Source: Piliocolobus tephrosceles
Taxonomy: Eukaryota > Chordata > Mammalia > Primates > Cercopithecidae
Direction of reading: 5' to 3'
Assembly: GCF_002776525.5 (NCBI RefSeq)
Contig: NC_045436.1
Location: forward strand, 46,841,552 to 46,905,551
DNA: 64,000 bases
The position numbers were made by a program, and so were the translations under genes. Under the pieces are notes generated by a model, which was not told the origin of the DNA, searched no databases, and saw only the letters and a list, made by a program, of their open reading frames with translations. The stretch's first letter is position 1, and the number at the start of each line of letters is the position of its first letter. Shown one piece after another: positions 35,993 through 48,529 of this stretch.

Positions 35993-37620
35993 GAATGTTT
36001 TCCTGTAGTACATACTCTTTCCATATGACTTCTTTCTTTAACATGGTTTGTGATATTCATTCATGTTGTTCATGTAATCAGGGTTTCTTCAGTCTCATTA
36101 ATGCAGAGCATTTCATTGTATGAATATATCTTAATTTATTAATCAGTTTTACTGTTTATGGAAATTTGGGTTATTTCTGGTTTTTTCTTATTGTGAATAG
36201 TGCTACTAAGAATATTGTACATAATACAATATGTATTTTTGTACATAATATTCGGCAACTTTTATAGTGGAATCACACAGACATAAGGTGAGATACTACC
36301 AAAGGAGAGTTACTATCAAGCTCTTTTCCGAAATAATTACATGAATTTCTACCCCCACCAGCATGGTATGGCAGTACCATTGTTCCACATCCTTGCTAAC
36401 TCTTGCTATCATCTTTTTTTTTTTTTCTTTTAATTCAGCCTCATTTGTTTGCATGTAGTGATGTCTCATTGTAATTGTAGCTTGCATTCCAAAAGACTAA
36501 TAAAGGTGAGGGATTTTTAGTATGTTTATTGAAAAATTTGAAAGCCTTCTTTTGTGAAGTTTATATTTATGACTTTTGCCCATTTTTCTATTGAGTTGCC
36601 TTTTTTCTTATTGATTTATAGAAGTTTATTGTATATATTCTGAGTATTGCAAGTTTCTTTTTATACTCCATGGCTTGTCATTTCATCTTCTACTAGGCAT
36701 CTTTTGATAAACAGAAGTTTTTTATTTAAATGCAGTCAAACTTTAATGTCTTCCCTTGACGGTCACCACTTATATTCTCTTTAAGAAATCACGGTCTGCC
36801 CCAAAGGGAAAGATATTTTCTTCTAAAAGCTTTATTGTTTTGTTCTGAACATGTAAATGCACAACCTTCTGGAATTGATTTTTGTGTATGTAGGAGTCAA
36901 GATCCACTTTTTCACCACAAATGCATATATAATTCATTCAGCACCATTTAGTAAAGCAATTGCCCCTTCTCTACTGTTCTACGTTGTCAAACTTGCCATA
37001 ATTTATGTGTGTAATTTGTTGTTATAACTTGTGAGTTTGTTTCTAGACTTCCTCTTTTGTTTCATATATCTATTTATCTGTCTTTGTACCAGTTACTGTC
37101 TTAATTACAAAAGCTTTATAATAAGTTTTGATATCTGGCAATTTAAAAATTCTAGTTTTGTCTTCCTTGGCTAATCTTGGCGCTTTGTATTCTTGCACAA
37201 ATTTTAGCTTGTTATTTTTTATATAAAAAAAAAGACTACTGGAATTTTGGTTGTGATTACCATGAATATCCAGATTAATTTGAGAATTGACATCCTTATA
37301 ATTCTGAGTCTTCCAGTGTGTGAGCATGATGCATCTCTCTCCATTTATTTTTGTCTGCTTTATTTCCTCTAAATACTATTTTGTAGATTTTTGGTGTAGA
37401 TATCATGAACATCTTTTGTTAGATTTTATTCTGAGTATTTGAGATATTTAATTCTATTTTAAATGTTATAATTCTTATTTTTTTATGTGTTCATTATGGT
37501 AGCATAATTTGTTTTTGTATAATAACTGAATTCAGTAACATTGCTAAATTTACTAATTAAATCTAATAGTTTTCTGTGGACTCTTTAAAAACAGTCATTT
37601 TCATTTTAATGCATTTCCTC
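35993..37620 (-). mobile_element. L1M 3' UTR and ORF2 end, antisense (part 2)
   Basis: 'atgttgttcatgtaatcag', 'ttgtgaatagtgctactaag', 'cacatccttgctaactcttg' and 'tctgtggactctttaaaaac' follow the order of antisense L1M 3' UTR into ORF2. No usable frame remains. Confidence 0.82.
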
Positions 37621-38866
37621 ATTAAGAGAAATGAATTAAAATTATTTTCATTGATATTTCTATTGAAAATAAAATTGGAATTTTTATTTTAAAATATTAA
37701 TTGAATAATAATATTAACTTATAGTGAAAAGAAAAGCTGGACTATAGATGAGAGTGTGGAATAGTTCAACAGCATGTGAGTAGATGCTAGAAAAACTGGA
37801 ACCACTGCCTCTTCTCTGTCTTCATAAGCATAATACTCTTCAGTAAATGAGTCTTCCATTCTGGTCTTTAGTTTTTATATCTACAAAATTATGATACTGT
37901 ACTACATGAGTTTAAGTTCTGTTTTACCTGGGATGGATGACTGAGATAACTTTTTGCTAAATGATTGTGCTTTAGACGTTTTTCCTTTTCTGCTTTTTCT
38001 TTTATAGTCTTGTGATGATGGGGATAATGGGCCTTATGTGACCTCATTCTGGGGAAGGGTACTAGGTGGGACAAAGTCCACCTGCACTCCCCCATCTCCT
38101 ATTCAGGGTATTTGAGAACTTCTGTTGCTCCTGGATACCAGGTGTTGGCTATTGAGATGATGCAATTTTGTCTCAGGTTCATCTCTTTAGAGACTGTCCT
38201 CCACTAATGCACCCTAAGTGTTCCTATATCATGTTAAATGTTGAATGATGTTTTTTTCCCCTAAAAATCTCAAGTTCTTTTGAGTCTATGTTCTGAAAAG
38301 TCATCTGCTAGTCCTAATGCTTCTGTTACCTTTATTCCACTTTCTTGTGGGGGATTTCACTTAGAGAAAAGGGAAATGAGGACTTCATGTTTGGCCTTCT
38401 CCTCTGTTTCTTTTCCTCTTGCCTATACACTTGAGCTTGAGGTAATTTTTTATATTCTTTACATCATATCCTTTTCTCCTCTTTTAGCATAGCAAAAGTC
38501 CTTGATCTAGTTTTCTAAGTCTGAATTCGAATATTGTAATGGAAACAGGAAAAGCCTTATAGTCAAGATCATTGTCTTGCTATATGGATCCAGAATTGTT
38601 GCCAGATGTCAAAAAAGTAGACTGACCTTTTTCTTACTTTATTCATCTTGTAGCAATTCTGATTTTTTTTAGAGGCAAATGCTATGCCTGGCAGAATGGT
38701 GAGGTCAGACACAGAGAAATGCAAAAGGATTGCCTTTAGATACATTTCCAAACAACAGCATCCTTGTTATCCTTGTTAAATAATGTCATACCATATTCCT
38801 CACGTGATTTTGTTTTCTGCTTCTTTTCTATCTGACATATCCTAATAGTCTTTAACTTTAATGTGG
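37621..38866. other. Unique DNA, no gene seen
   Basis: No repeat or exon signal is convincing. Small open frames at 37889-38095 and 38280-38492 have no family resemblance. Confidence 0.4.
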
Positions 38867-39094
38867 CCATGGACATAGGGAGGGGAACAATACACACCTG
38901 GGCCTGTCAGGGGAGTGGGGCAGGGGAAGGGAGAGCATCAGGATAAATAGCTAATGCATGCGGGGCTTAATACCTAGGGGATGGGTTGATAGGTGCAGCA
39001 AACCACTATGACACACGTTTACCTATGTAACAAACCTGCATGTCCTGCATCTGTATCCTGGAACTTAAAGTAAAAGTAAATAAAAAAAAAAAAA
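38867..39094 (+). mobile_element. L1P 3' end, sense, about 230 bp
   Basis: 'catggacatagggaggggaa', 'tgggcctgtcagg', 'ggtgcagcaaaccactatga' and 'gtaacaaacctgcatg' lead to an A13 tail. Strong 5' truncation. Confidence 0.92.
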
Positions 39095-40206
39095 TTTGGT
39101 GTGGCAACAATAAGGAACTGCTATCATAGGACGTGGAAAGATATTATGCCGCATAAGTCAACTCTGTCTGCCTACATTAATAGATATTTAATAGCAATTG
39201 TGTCTGCACTTAACAGCAACCTTCTCCATATATTCTGATCATTGAGTTTAGCACAAAAGGAAAATGGTGAGAGGCACATGTTATAACAACTGCCCTTGAA
39301 GAACTTCAAATATATCTGTGGAGACATGACAGCACAAGACAACGCAAGAAGGCAATATAAGTTATAGGCATTGGCTATAATTACTGCACAAGGTAGAAGA
39401 ACGATAAAATCAACAGAGTCCAAAGTACCTGGAGATCACTTTCTGGAGAAGTTGTCATTAAAGCTTTGACAGGGCAGTAAATTTGGAAGGTGTTGAAAAG
39501 TAAGAATTGAACCACAAGCAGAAGGAACAGACATGAAGAATGGAACTGGGTTAGAACAATGTGGCAGCCATTAGACACTCTGCTTGACTAACAGAGATTA
39601 TATTGAAGAACAATGTAAAATTCACGGAATGTTTAGGAAAGCTTTAAAAAATAATATATCCAGAAGACATATTGTATAATTTTTAGCTGTTTCCCCCTTG
39701 AGTTTCTTAAAACATAAATTGTAAAAAACTAGTATCATAGGATGTAAAATTGGAAAACTTTGACCCCTTAAAGCAATAGTTATCAGATACTAACGTGATT
39801 TATGAACCAGATCACCTTGTAGAAATTCCCTAGTGGGAATGTAAGAGCTGCACAGATATCTCCTACATTTCTAATCCAAAAGTGTTGGGAGACCTGGAGA
39901 TTGGGGGAAGATTTTATGGAGTGAGCCGAGGGTGTACTAGAAATATACATAAGGAGAGATGGTATAGGATGTTTTCCCCCTCGGAACCAGAAAAGGCTAC
40001 TTCAAGGAGACTCTCTAGAGAGTTTCAAAGTTATCTCTTGAAGTTTTGAGGTTTTAGTGGAGACAGTGGACTGGTTTCTGATGAATTCAAAGACCAAAGA
40101 TAAGGCGGTGAGCAGCTTATGGTAGAGCAAAGTAAAGATTCTGAATGGGGATTCATCTATTTTTCAGTCATTAGTTTCCTCTGGAAGAGAGGTGGGCCAC
40201 AAATAT
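39095..40206. other. Unique or unassigned DNA
   Basis: A possible MER5-like phrase near 39780-39900 is too weak to name. No coding signal. Confidence 0.35.
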
Positions 40207-40218
40207 GAAACAGCTGTC

Positions 40219-40522
40219 GCCGGGCGCGGTGGCTCAAGCCTGTAATCCCAGCACTTTGGGAGGCCGAGACGGGCGGATCACGAGGTCAGGAGATTGAGAC
40301 CATCCTGGCTAACACGGTGAAACCCCGTCTCTACTAAAAATACAAAAAAACTAGCCGCGCGAGGTGGTGGGCTCCTGTAGTCGCAGCTACTCCGGAGGCT
40401 GAGGCAGGAGAATGGCGTGAACCCGGGAGGCGGAGCTTGCAGTGAGCTGAGATCCGGCCACTGCACTCTATCTAGCCCCCGCGACAGAGCAAGACTCCGT
40501 CTCAAAAAAAAAAAAAAAAAAA
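40219..40522 (+). mobile_element. Young AluY (AluYR-type), sense
   Basis: It is close to consensus with 'ggtggctcaagcctgtaatc', 'gaggccgagacgggcggatc' and 'gagatccggccactgc', variants I associate with Old World monkey AluYR. The target duplication gaaacagctgtc / gaaagagctgtc lies at 40207-40218 and 40523-40534. Some CpG decay is present. Confidence 0.95.
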
Positions 40523-40534
40523 GAAAGAGCTGTC

Positions 40535-41051
40535 ATGAGGTTGTCCTAGGTATTTCCTTAAGGCTTCCCAGCAACTGAACTGGTTCTCAGCTGACTAGTG
40601 GCTGTGGATGGAGTAAGTAACAAAGTGAGACAGTACGAACCACATCAGGCAGAGTACAGGTGAAGGGTTTCCAGTGATTGGAGGGGAGTATTACTGAAGA
40701 ACCAGGAAAAGCTCCAACAGGAGAGAACCAACTTTGTGCCTGTCCCAAAGAGTGAGTCTTCTTGCTTAGTGAGCAGAAAGTAAGCACTTTCCTTCTTCAT
40801 TTATGTCTTGTTTCCTCACCTTTCCTTTTTCACTCCATTGCCACATTACAGAGGCATCAGGATCCAAGGTTCACTAGCTGGAAAAGAAGGACATGGGGGA
40901 AAAATAGAGACCAACAAATTCCTTTCCGTTGGCTATTGGCTCCCATTTGCAGCAGATTCTAGCTACAGGAGACTGTTAAAACTGTAAGCCAGTTTGTCAC
41001 GTGCAGCTGGGTGTTCTGATTTCTAAATTGAGAATATGTTTGATGAGCTAG
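40535..41051. other. Unique DNA between AluY and MER1
   Basis: No recognised repeat. Short frames at 40587-40787 and 40762-40962 overlap on opposite strands, as chance frames do. Confidence 0.4.
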
Positions 41052-41372
41052 CAGGGGTCCCCAGCCCTCAAGCGGTGGACAGGTAACTGTCTGTGGCCTG
41101 TTAGGAACCGGGCCACACAGTGGGAGATGAATGGTGGACAAGCAAGCATTACTGCCTGAGCTCCACCTCTAGTCACATCAACTGCAGCATTAGATTCTCA
41201 TAGGAGCATGAACCCTCTTGTGAGCTGCACATGCAAGGGATCTAGGTTGTGTGCTCCTTATGAGAATCTAATACCTGATGATCTGAGGTAGAATAGTTTC
41301 ATCTGGAAACCATTCCACCTCCCCCATCTTTAGAAAAATTTGTCCTGGTACCAAAAGGTTTGAGGACTACCA
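41052..41372. mobile_element. MER1-like hAT-Charlie nonautonomous element
   Basis: Terminal 'caggggtccccagccctcaa' and internal 'tggcctgttaggaaccgggc' are family hallmarks. So is the inverted pair 'attagattctcataggagc' and 'gctccttatgagaatctaat'. The far end is 'ggtttgaggactacca'. The hairpin-like interior is normal for this family. No matching 8-bp target duplication is seen. Confidence 0.85.
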
Positions 41373-41460
41373 ATTAAAGTAACCATAAGATTTTTTTTCT
41401 GAAATAAGTTCTAAGTGATCAGGGTCTAGGTAGAAGCCTGATTCTGGTTGGCCGAAGACA

Positions 41461-41955
41461 TGTGTTAGTAGTTTCTTTGGCTGCCATAAAACATTACCAC
41501 TAATTGAGCAGTTTAGAACAAGAGAAATTCAATGTCACTTTTCTGGAGGCTAGAAATCTAAAATAAAGGTGTCGACAGGGCCCTGCTCTCTCCAAAGGCT
41601 CTAGAGGAGAATCTGTTTGATGCCTTTCTCTTAGTTTCTGATGTTGCTGGCAGTCCTTGGCATTCCTTAGCTTGTAGATTTATCACTCCGATCTCTGCAT
41701 GTCTTGTCATATGGCTCTCTGTCTGTGTGTGTCTTTGTGTTCAGATGGCATTCTCTTCTCCATGTATGTCCATCCCTGTGTCTCATCTCTTCTTGTAAGG
41801 TTACCAGTCATACTAGATTTAGGGGCCACCTTATCTAGCATAACTTCATCTTAAATTACATCTTAATTGCATCTGCAAAGATTCTTTCTGAGTAAGATCA
41901 TATTTAGGGTAGGACTTCAATATATCTTTCAGGAGTACATAATTTAACCCACAAC
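41461..41955 (-). mobile_element. Older MLT1-type LTR, antisense
   Basis: It starts 'tgtgttagtagtttctttgg', has 'ttctggaggctagaaatcta' and 'agggccaccttatctagcat', and ends 'aatttaacccacaaca'. The internal CT/GT-rich portion is longer than in young MLT1A/B. Confidence 0.82.
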
Positions 41956-42279
41956 AGATGTTATGTAGATTTTGGTCTACTTGATGCCTGTACCTGGAGT
42001 TAGGGATTGTTGTTGGTATGAATCAAAGTCCCTTCCTAATTTCTTTATTTAGAAGACGTGTATACTGTACTCTTTCAAAATATACAGTGTGAGGTTCTGA
42101 GTCTGAAACAGTGTTTCTTAGTTAAGCCCAATCGGGGCTCAGCTATTAGAAATGCCACTTTATATTTTGTCCATTTTCCTCCCAGTGCTGTTACTAATGT
42201 TTCTCTTCTTTGACATCCTCTGAGCATTTTAACAAGAAATTTAGAAGACTCCTGATAGACACTGTGAGTGGACCTTACG

Positions 42280-43030
42280 TTAATCTGGACTGCAGTTTTT
42301 TTTTTAATGCTTCCAGTTTTTGTATACATTGCCCCATCTTCCTGGAAAGACATACCTGCTTACCTGTCTGTTATGCCTTAGTACTTCAGAGTTCTCTTTT
42401 GTGAAATTTTCTTAGACCAAACAGTGCTGATTGTCAGCCATGTGTACCAGTTCAGCTATTCTGACTGATTTTTTTGTGGGGATGGGGGACAGGGACTCTT
42501 CCTGTTGCCTAGGCTGGACTGCAGTGCTATAATCTCAGTTCACTGTAGCCTCTGTCTCCTGGTCTCAAGTGATCTTCCCATCTCAGCTTTTCGAATAGCT
42601 AGGACTACAGGTATGTGCCACCAAACCTGACTAATTTTTGTTTTTGTAGAGACAAGGTCTTGCCATGTTGCCCAGGCTGGTCTTGAACTCCTGGGCTCAA
42701 GCAATCCTCCTACCTTGGCCTTCCAAAGTGCTGGGATTACAGAGGTGAGCCACTGCACCCGGTCCTGACTTAGTTTTTAAGAATATCTCTTAAATCCTTT
42801 TCCGACTCCAGAATATTCTTTTAATACTTCCTGCCCTTCAAACTCTGTGTATTGTCTAATGGTGATATTTTCACCAATTACTTGAAATAATTGTCCACAG
42901 ATGTGTTTCCTCTACTAAAGTGTGCTTTTCTTAAGTCTCTTTTTGTTTGCTGTGGTTTCTTCAGTCTGTCACAGGCATTGGCTTGCAGTAGGGGCTCACC
43001 AGGAGTTTTCTGAATTGGATCAAGTGTTCA
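42280..43030 (+). mobile_element. L2 LINE fragment split by AluJ
   Basis: 'tcctggaaagacatacctgc' with 'ctcttttgtgaaattttctt' precedes the Alu. 'ctactaaagtgtgcttttct' then 'ggcttgcagtaggggctcac' follows it. This is the diverged L2 3' end in order. Confidence 0.55.
42469..42764 (-). mobile_element. AluJ SINE, antisense
   Basis: Diverged full antisense Alu with 'agacaaggtcttgccatgtt' and 'ctcctgggctcaagcaatcc', typical of AluJ. The target duplication ctgactga / ctgactta lies at 42461-42468 and 42765-42772. Confidence 0.95.
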
Positions 43031-43394
43031 TAAGAATAGTTAAGGGCCAGTTGCTTCAAGTGAGTCTTGAAGTATATCACAATTTCTTGAAGGCCTTCTT
43101 CAAGCTAAAGTTCTCAGCAAAATCAAGGGGAACCACTGCAGTCGAGCAGCTGACAGCTTACTAATCTTGAAATACTGCTATTCAGTCTTTTTCACCCACC
43201 TGCCTGAAAGACCCAGAAGGACTCTCTTCCTTCATCATCACAGAGTCTAATTAATAAATCGGCAAAATAGGTAATGTCCAGTATGATATGATTCAATCAT
43301 TTTATTGTGTGGGGTAGTGATTCTCAATGGAATAGTAAGCTTTCTTTGTTGTTGTTATTTAAAGAACAGTGATAATAATAGAAATAATAATGAT
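43031..43394. other. Unique DNA
   Basis: No repeat or exon signal recognised. It separates the L2 and MIR relics. Confidence 0.4.
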
Positions 43395-43575
43395 ATTATA
43401 TTAGCTAATGCTTAGCTTGGTACTATGCTGTGTTCTTCACGTGTTTTTATCTCAATTATCAACTCCATGGGGGATAGGAAAAAATATCATTCCCGTATTA
43501 CAGATGAAAAATGAAAACTTACAGAATTTATTTGTCCAAAATCACACAATTGGTAAGATGAAGTGATTGCAGTTA
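43395..43575 (-). repeat. MIR SINE, antisense
   Basis: 'tagctaatgcttagcttgg', 'gtgtttttatctcaattatc', 'cccgtattacagatgaaaaa' and 'tccaaaatcacacaattggt' follow the antisense MIR order. Confidence 0.75.
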
Positions 43576-44434
43576 TATCACTATTCTTATGACTGCTTTA
43601 GTCAATTAATCAATGTTGTTTTAAACTGTTAGCATCTTCTCTTTAGCCAAATAACTTTCTTAAGGGGTGAATTTAAAATTCTTACCTATCTATGCGACAG
43701 TCCTTTCTGGAAAGCTATTGCTCAGGCTTGAATTTTGTATCCTCCAATGTGAACATTTAGATAATGATGCAGTAAAATCTTTTATGGGATACTCCTCAAG
43801 ATTGTTACACGTTAAGGGAGGGAATAAGATATATTTTCATAACTTTTGACTTCGATAAAGTACTTTCCTCCTCGTTGCAGCATAGAAAAGCTCTGAAATT
43901 ACATCTCATAAAGAAGGAAATCTGCAATTATTTAGTTATCCCACAATATCTCGTTTTATTACTTTGTGGAAAGACCAAAACTTGCATGAATATTTTAAAA
44001 CCCATGCTCACTAGTAGTGGAAAGAAAGTCAGTTTAGATAATTGTAAATTTCATTTCACACCTTTGTATTCCAAGTAAATGTTCTGTCCTGACACGGCTT
44101 ACATCTTGTCTTTTGAAATGATCGAAGCTAGTGCCCTTTCTTGCTCGAGTGCCAGTCTTGTTCACATGTGAGAGAAGAAAGAGAAGTAAAAAAAACAGGG
44201 CTGAGTATCTGCTGCAGTCAACCATGTTCTCAGCTGCAAGGGAGAAAGGACATTTGGGGAAGTAATTTGGCATTTAAAGCAAGTGTTTCCTGAGGCAGCT
44301 GCTGAATGGAGCTGAATATTTTGTTAAATTATTTTCTTCTCTGACCTTTATTACTAATTAATCTTCTTTAAGAAGCATTTAAAGAGGAAAAAAGAAAGGT
44401 TGTTTTTATTAATCTTCTTTCTCTTTTCCCATAG
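43576..44434. other. Unique DNA upstream of exon-like segment
   Basis: No repeats are recognised. The last 35 bases form a pyrimidine-rich tract (ttcttttcccatag end) suited to a 3' splice site, with a plausible branch region 'tattaatc' about 25 nt upstream. Confidence 0.4.
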
Positions 44435-44497
44435 AACACAAAGAAATGGTGTTACCTGGCAAGAGATCTTCTGTCTTTTATGAAAAATTAGACAAAG
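44435..44497 (+). other. Candidate 63-nt internal exon (unknown gene)
   Basis: A strong acceptor (a long T/C tract ending in cccatag) is followed by 63 bases and a donor AAAG|GTAATG. One frame is open across the segment, with two bases carried in and one out: it reads HKEMVLPGKRSS, then VFYEKLDK. The other two frames have stops. Length is divisible by three, so inclusion or skipping would keep frame. The flanks are repeat-free until an antisense AluYR about 250 bp downstream. I do not recognise the peptide. A chance pseudo-exon remains quite possible, because short open frames are common and donor position +5 is T rather than G. Confidence 0.35.
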
Positions 44498-44743
44498 GTA
44501 ATGCTAATTTTGAATTGATATTTTTTTTCAGTCTGTATAACTCTGATACATGAAACTAGTTGGCTATCCTTGATTACTGGTTTTAGATATTGAATTATCC
44601 ATCAAAAAAGTAAATTATTATCTGAAAAGCCAATGGAAGGCCTTACGATGATCATCAGATTGATAAAGTGAACAGTACATTTTTAGATATGTAATAGCTT
44701 TTCAAAACATTGTGGGTAATGGTTAATTTTCTGATACCATTTT

Positions 44744-45048
44744 TTTTTTTTTTTGAGATGGGGTCTCGCTCTGTCGCCCAGGCTGGAGTGCAGTGGCCGG
44801 ATCTCAGCTCACTGCAAGCTCCGCCTCCCGGGTTCACGCCATTCTCCTGCCTCAGCCTCCTGAGTAGCTGGGACTACAGGCGCCCGCCACCTCGCCCGGC
44901 TAGTTTTTTTTTTTTTTTTTTGTATTTTTTAGTAGAGACGGGGTTTCACCGTGTTAGCCAGGATGGTCTCTATCTCCTGACCTTGTGATCCACCCGTCTC
45001 GGCCTCCCAAAGTGCTGGGATTACAGGCTTGAGCCACCGCGTCCGGCC
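44744..45048 (-). mobile_element. Young AluY (AluYR-type), antisense
   Basis: Near-consensus antisense copy with 'agtggccggatctcagctca', 'caggcttgagccaccgcg' and T runs. The target duplication tctgataccatttt lies at 44730-44743 and 45049-45062 and is exact. It shares the OWM-type variants of 40219-40522. Confidence 0.96.
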
Positions 45049-45062
45049 TCTGATACCATTTT

Positions 45063-48000
45063 GAAGTTTATGTTAATATATAAAAAGGATCTTGACTATA
45101 AGATTGCAGTCTCTTTGGAAATAACTCCAATTGGTTTATCATATTTACAAATGATAGGTGATAATAGCATTAGACCCTTGTTAGGGTACAATGATAAGAT
45201 TCTTTGTGCCTTTATTTGGCATTAGATGACTTTATGTATTTTTTTGAATATACAAAAAAATTTCAATATGAATTTCTAAAAAAGTCATCAAGCTTTATGA
45301 AGACATCCTCATACAAAATACATATTTTCTTTGGAAATATTGAATTATATCATACAGTTGTTGAATAGCATGCCTGATTATGCTTAACAGATTACATATT
45401 TAGTTGCTAAATTTTCAAATCGCTATGTGATTTATTTACATATGTTGTTCTAAGAATATGAAAACTCCTGCAAATATTCTAATGGCATACGCATGTATAC
45501 AAACTATGAGTATAGCAGCAGATAAACAATGTGTGTATGTTTTATGAATAAAACTGCTATCTCAAAAGAGATTTTTGCAGAAAAGTTTCAGACAGTTTAG
45601 AATTTTGAAGGAAACTGAGACATCCATTGAGTCCTGTCTACTTATATAGCTATGAAGATGTGATGACACTGTATGTTCATGAACATATATATTAATGAAT
45701 TGTATTATATATTTTTATATTAATTAGAATTGACTGGGTTTTATTTTTGACAAGTTTCTGAATTTCTAAAAGCAAATGAGTACTGAAATAAAGGTGGCAT
45801 TTAAATTTTATGGACATCGGCAGAAAACTTATTTCTAAACTTTGATTTGCAGTTGAGCAAAAATAAATTGTTAAATTTGAATTACAAATGTGATATATTT
45901 CTACATATTTCTGGCTTCTAGTTAATTCTTCAAAACAGGTGTAAAACTCCTTGAGAAAATAGCTTCTTTTCCTAAGGGTAGTCACCCTATCCAAGTTTTA
46001 TCTATACTGAAATGTTAATTCAAATTAAAATATTCTTAAATGGTTAATGAAGTTAATTGAGGGTTGTCTTTTACATAGAACTATTAACTTTGACTCTGCT
46101 AATAGGGATATTAGAAAGAGAACAAATACAATATGTAGAAGAGGTTGAAGCTGAGCTGTGTAATGTAGGCATATGGAGATAAATGATAGAAAAGTGCTTG
46201 TTGAAGAGGACTCAATGGAATATGGTACAGTAAAGAGAGAAAGAAAAATATCCTGAATGACATGAAGCTCATTGGAAAGGTCAGGGATACATGTGCTTTA
46301 GAATATAAATAAGGCATGCAGGGAGCACAGACTCTCCAGGTTGCATTTATGTGAGTTTTTCTTTTCTCAGAAGTATGTATATACTAATATACTCATTTTT
46401 AGGCTTTTATTTTATTTATTTAAGCTGTGTATAACCTTAGTTTGAAGTGAATGTAACAAAGGAAGACTTGGGGTGAGGGAAAGTAATTCCCATTTGCGGG
46501 ATAGAATTTTCAGCATCAGTGTACCCAGAATAACAAAATTCGTTTTTTGTTTGTTTGTTTGTTTTTCATTTTGAAAATAAAGAAATCATTCGGTGTATTG
46601 CCAAAATCCAAGAGCTTTGGCATGATACAACTCCCAAGGTGATTATGATCCAAGATATGTATTTTGTTGTGGAGGGTGGAAGTGAAATATGGAGGAGTAG
46701 CTGGGAATGGGAGAACTATGGCCAGGAGAAATGACGTTCATGTCATTATCTTTCTGGGCTGGTCCTACAGATTTGTTGAACTGGGGGTGTTTGCGATCTC
46801 GTAAAATTCCTATTAATAAGACAATACATGCTAACATGTTAACATTCTGCCTATTATCTCAGATGGAATATGTGCATTTAAATATCAGTGTTTAAATAGT
46901 GAAAAATTTAAGACATACTAGTGAAGGTGTTATTTTTAAACAAATGGAACCATTCAGCTTTTCTTAGTTATACATGATGACTAACACATTCATTTTGTGT
47001 AGGATTAATTGTGGCAATGGGCTCAGCATGCAATCTGTTGGATTAACGGACACTTTTATGTGTGCAGATACCTGTGAGTTCTACATTTGACTCTTTTCAA
47101 AAGGGCATTTAAACAACTTTTCATGAAGTGTTTTAATGTGAAGTTATTGGTTATGAGTTATAGTTACAATATTCTTAATTTTGTCATCCAAAGACAGAGG
47201 CAACATCAATGAGGTTAAAATATCTTTCAATATACTTGGTAGGTATACCGTGGTTGGATTATGTGTAAAAATAGAGACTGTGATTCTGTTCAATTTTTAC
47301 GTAGGTTTACATGTCCTGGAAATAGATCAAATTTCAATTAAGGAAATTTCATGACTGTAATTATATTTTTATTATACAGGAATATTAAATTTTATTCTCA
47401 CATATATTGAATTTTTTCTGGAGGAGATTGAAATAGCATATTAAGAATTCAGCAATTCTTTTAGGTACTATAGGTTTACTATATTTAGGCTTACTGTAAA
47501 CACAATTTTGAAAATTGAACAGAAACTGGGTTATAAGGCTACTGTATGGGGTTACTTATGTTCAAGGACAGTAAGAAATAAGTTGTAAATACATTGTTTA
47601 CAGATTGATTTTATTTTGGTTCATTATTTGATGTAGAAAATGATATAGACATGATACATGTTGAGATTTAAAAGGATAAAAATCTTGTGATATTTTAAGA
47701 CTTTATTACAGATTATATTTTCTATTATTTATCGCATACCTACTATAATAATAATAAATGAAAGTACAGCATTGTAACTTGCATGTTGATTAATAAGTTA
47801 ATGACCATGCATTTAAATGGGAGTTAGAAATAGTTTAGGGTTAGTGATGAAAAATACATGTAAATCTCAGAATGCTGAAATTAGGTTCTATGTCCGATAT
47901 ATACTATACAATGCTTTACAAAAATGTAGTTATAACATCGCGTACAGTATGCTCTCAATGAGTATTGAAACTGCAATCAGAGAATAAATCATTGAATATT

Positions 48001-48527
48001 CTTATGGAGAAATGATTAAAAAGTAATTATTGAAGAAAAATTTCATGAAAAGCTATTATGGTAGTTTTTAAGAATTTGGCTTTTGTGGTTTTTATGATTT
48101 TTTTCATTTGCAAAAAGTTCTTGGTCTTCTTAACTCTTCTGGGTATTAGTTTCTGTGCAATATTTTATCGTTTTGAAACTCTCAGAGCTATAAACCATAG
48201 CATTGTCTAGAATCAGCTCCTGTTACTATTCAAGTTCTTCCATAAATTCCTCAGCTATGTTTCTTACCCTATTTATGTCTCTCTTAACACCACATACTCC
48301 AAACATTCTTGCCTTTGCTTAGGTTTAAAGCTCTACTTTGAATGTCTAGTCTGCTTTCTTCTTTATTCCAAAAACTATATAATTTTAAAACTTTTTTTTA
48401 AGATGCTTTCTGAGACCTTTGTTATATTACAACTATCTTTCTCCCTTAGCCAGCCTACACTGCATTCACTCACACTTAGTTGTGGTATCTGTCATACTGT
48501 CATTGATTTCCATGTTTTGGTATATTC
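45063..48527. other. AT-rich unique DNA, no gene seen
   Basis: This is 3.5 kb without a recognised repeat except a (GTTT)n run at 46545-46565. Stops are dense in all frames. No RNA gene or exon pair is convincing. Confidence 0.45.
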
Positions 48528-48529
48528 TT

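Noticed and set aside
41160..41275. Inverted repeat 'attagattctcataggagc' / 'gctccttatgagaatctaat'
   Set aside because: It is an internal feature of the MER1-like hAT element family, not a new hairpin.
42922..43164. 80-codon open frame beginning with a hydrophobic signal-like stretch
   Set aside because: It lacks an ATG at the stated start (it is GTG) and overlaps an L2 LINE fragment. No domain or conservation evidence.
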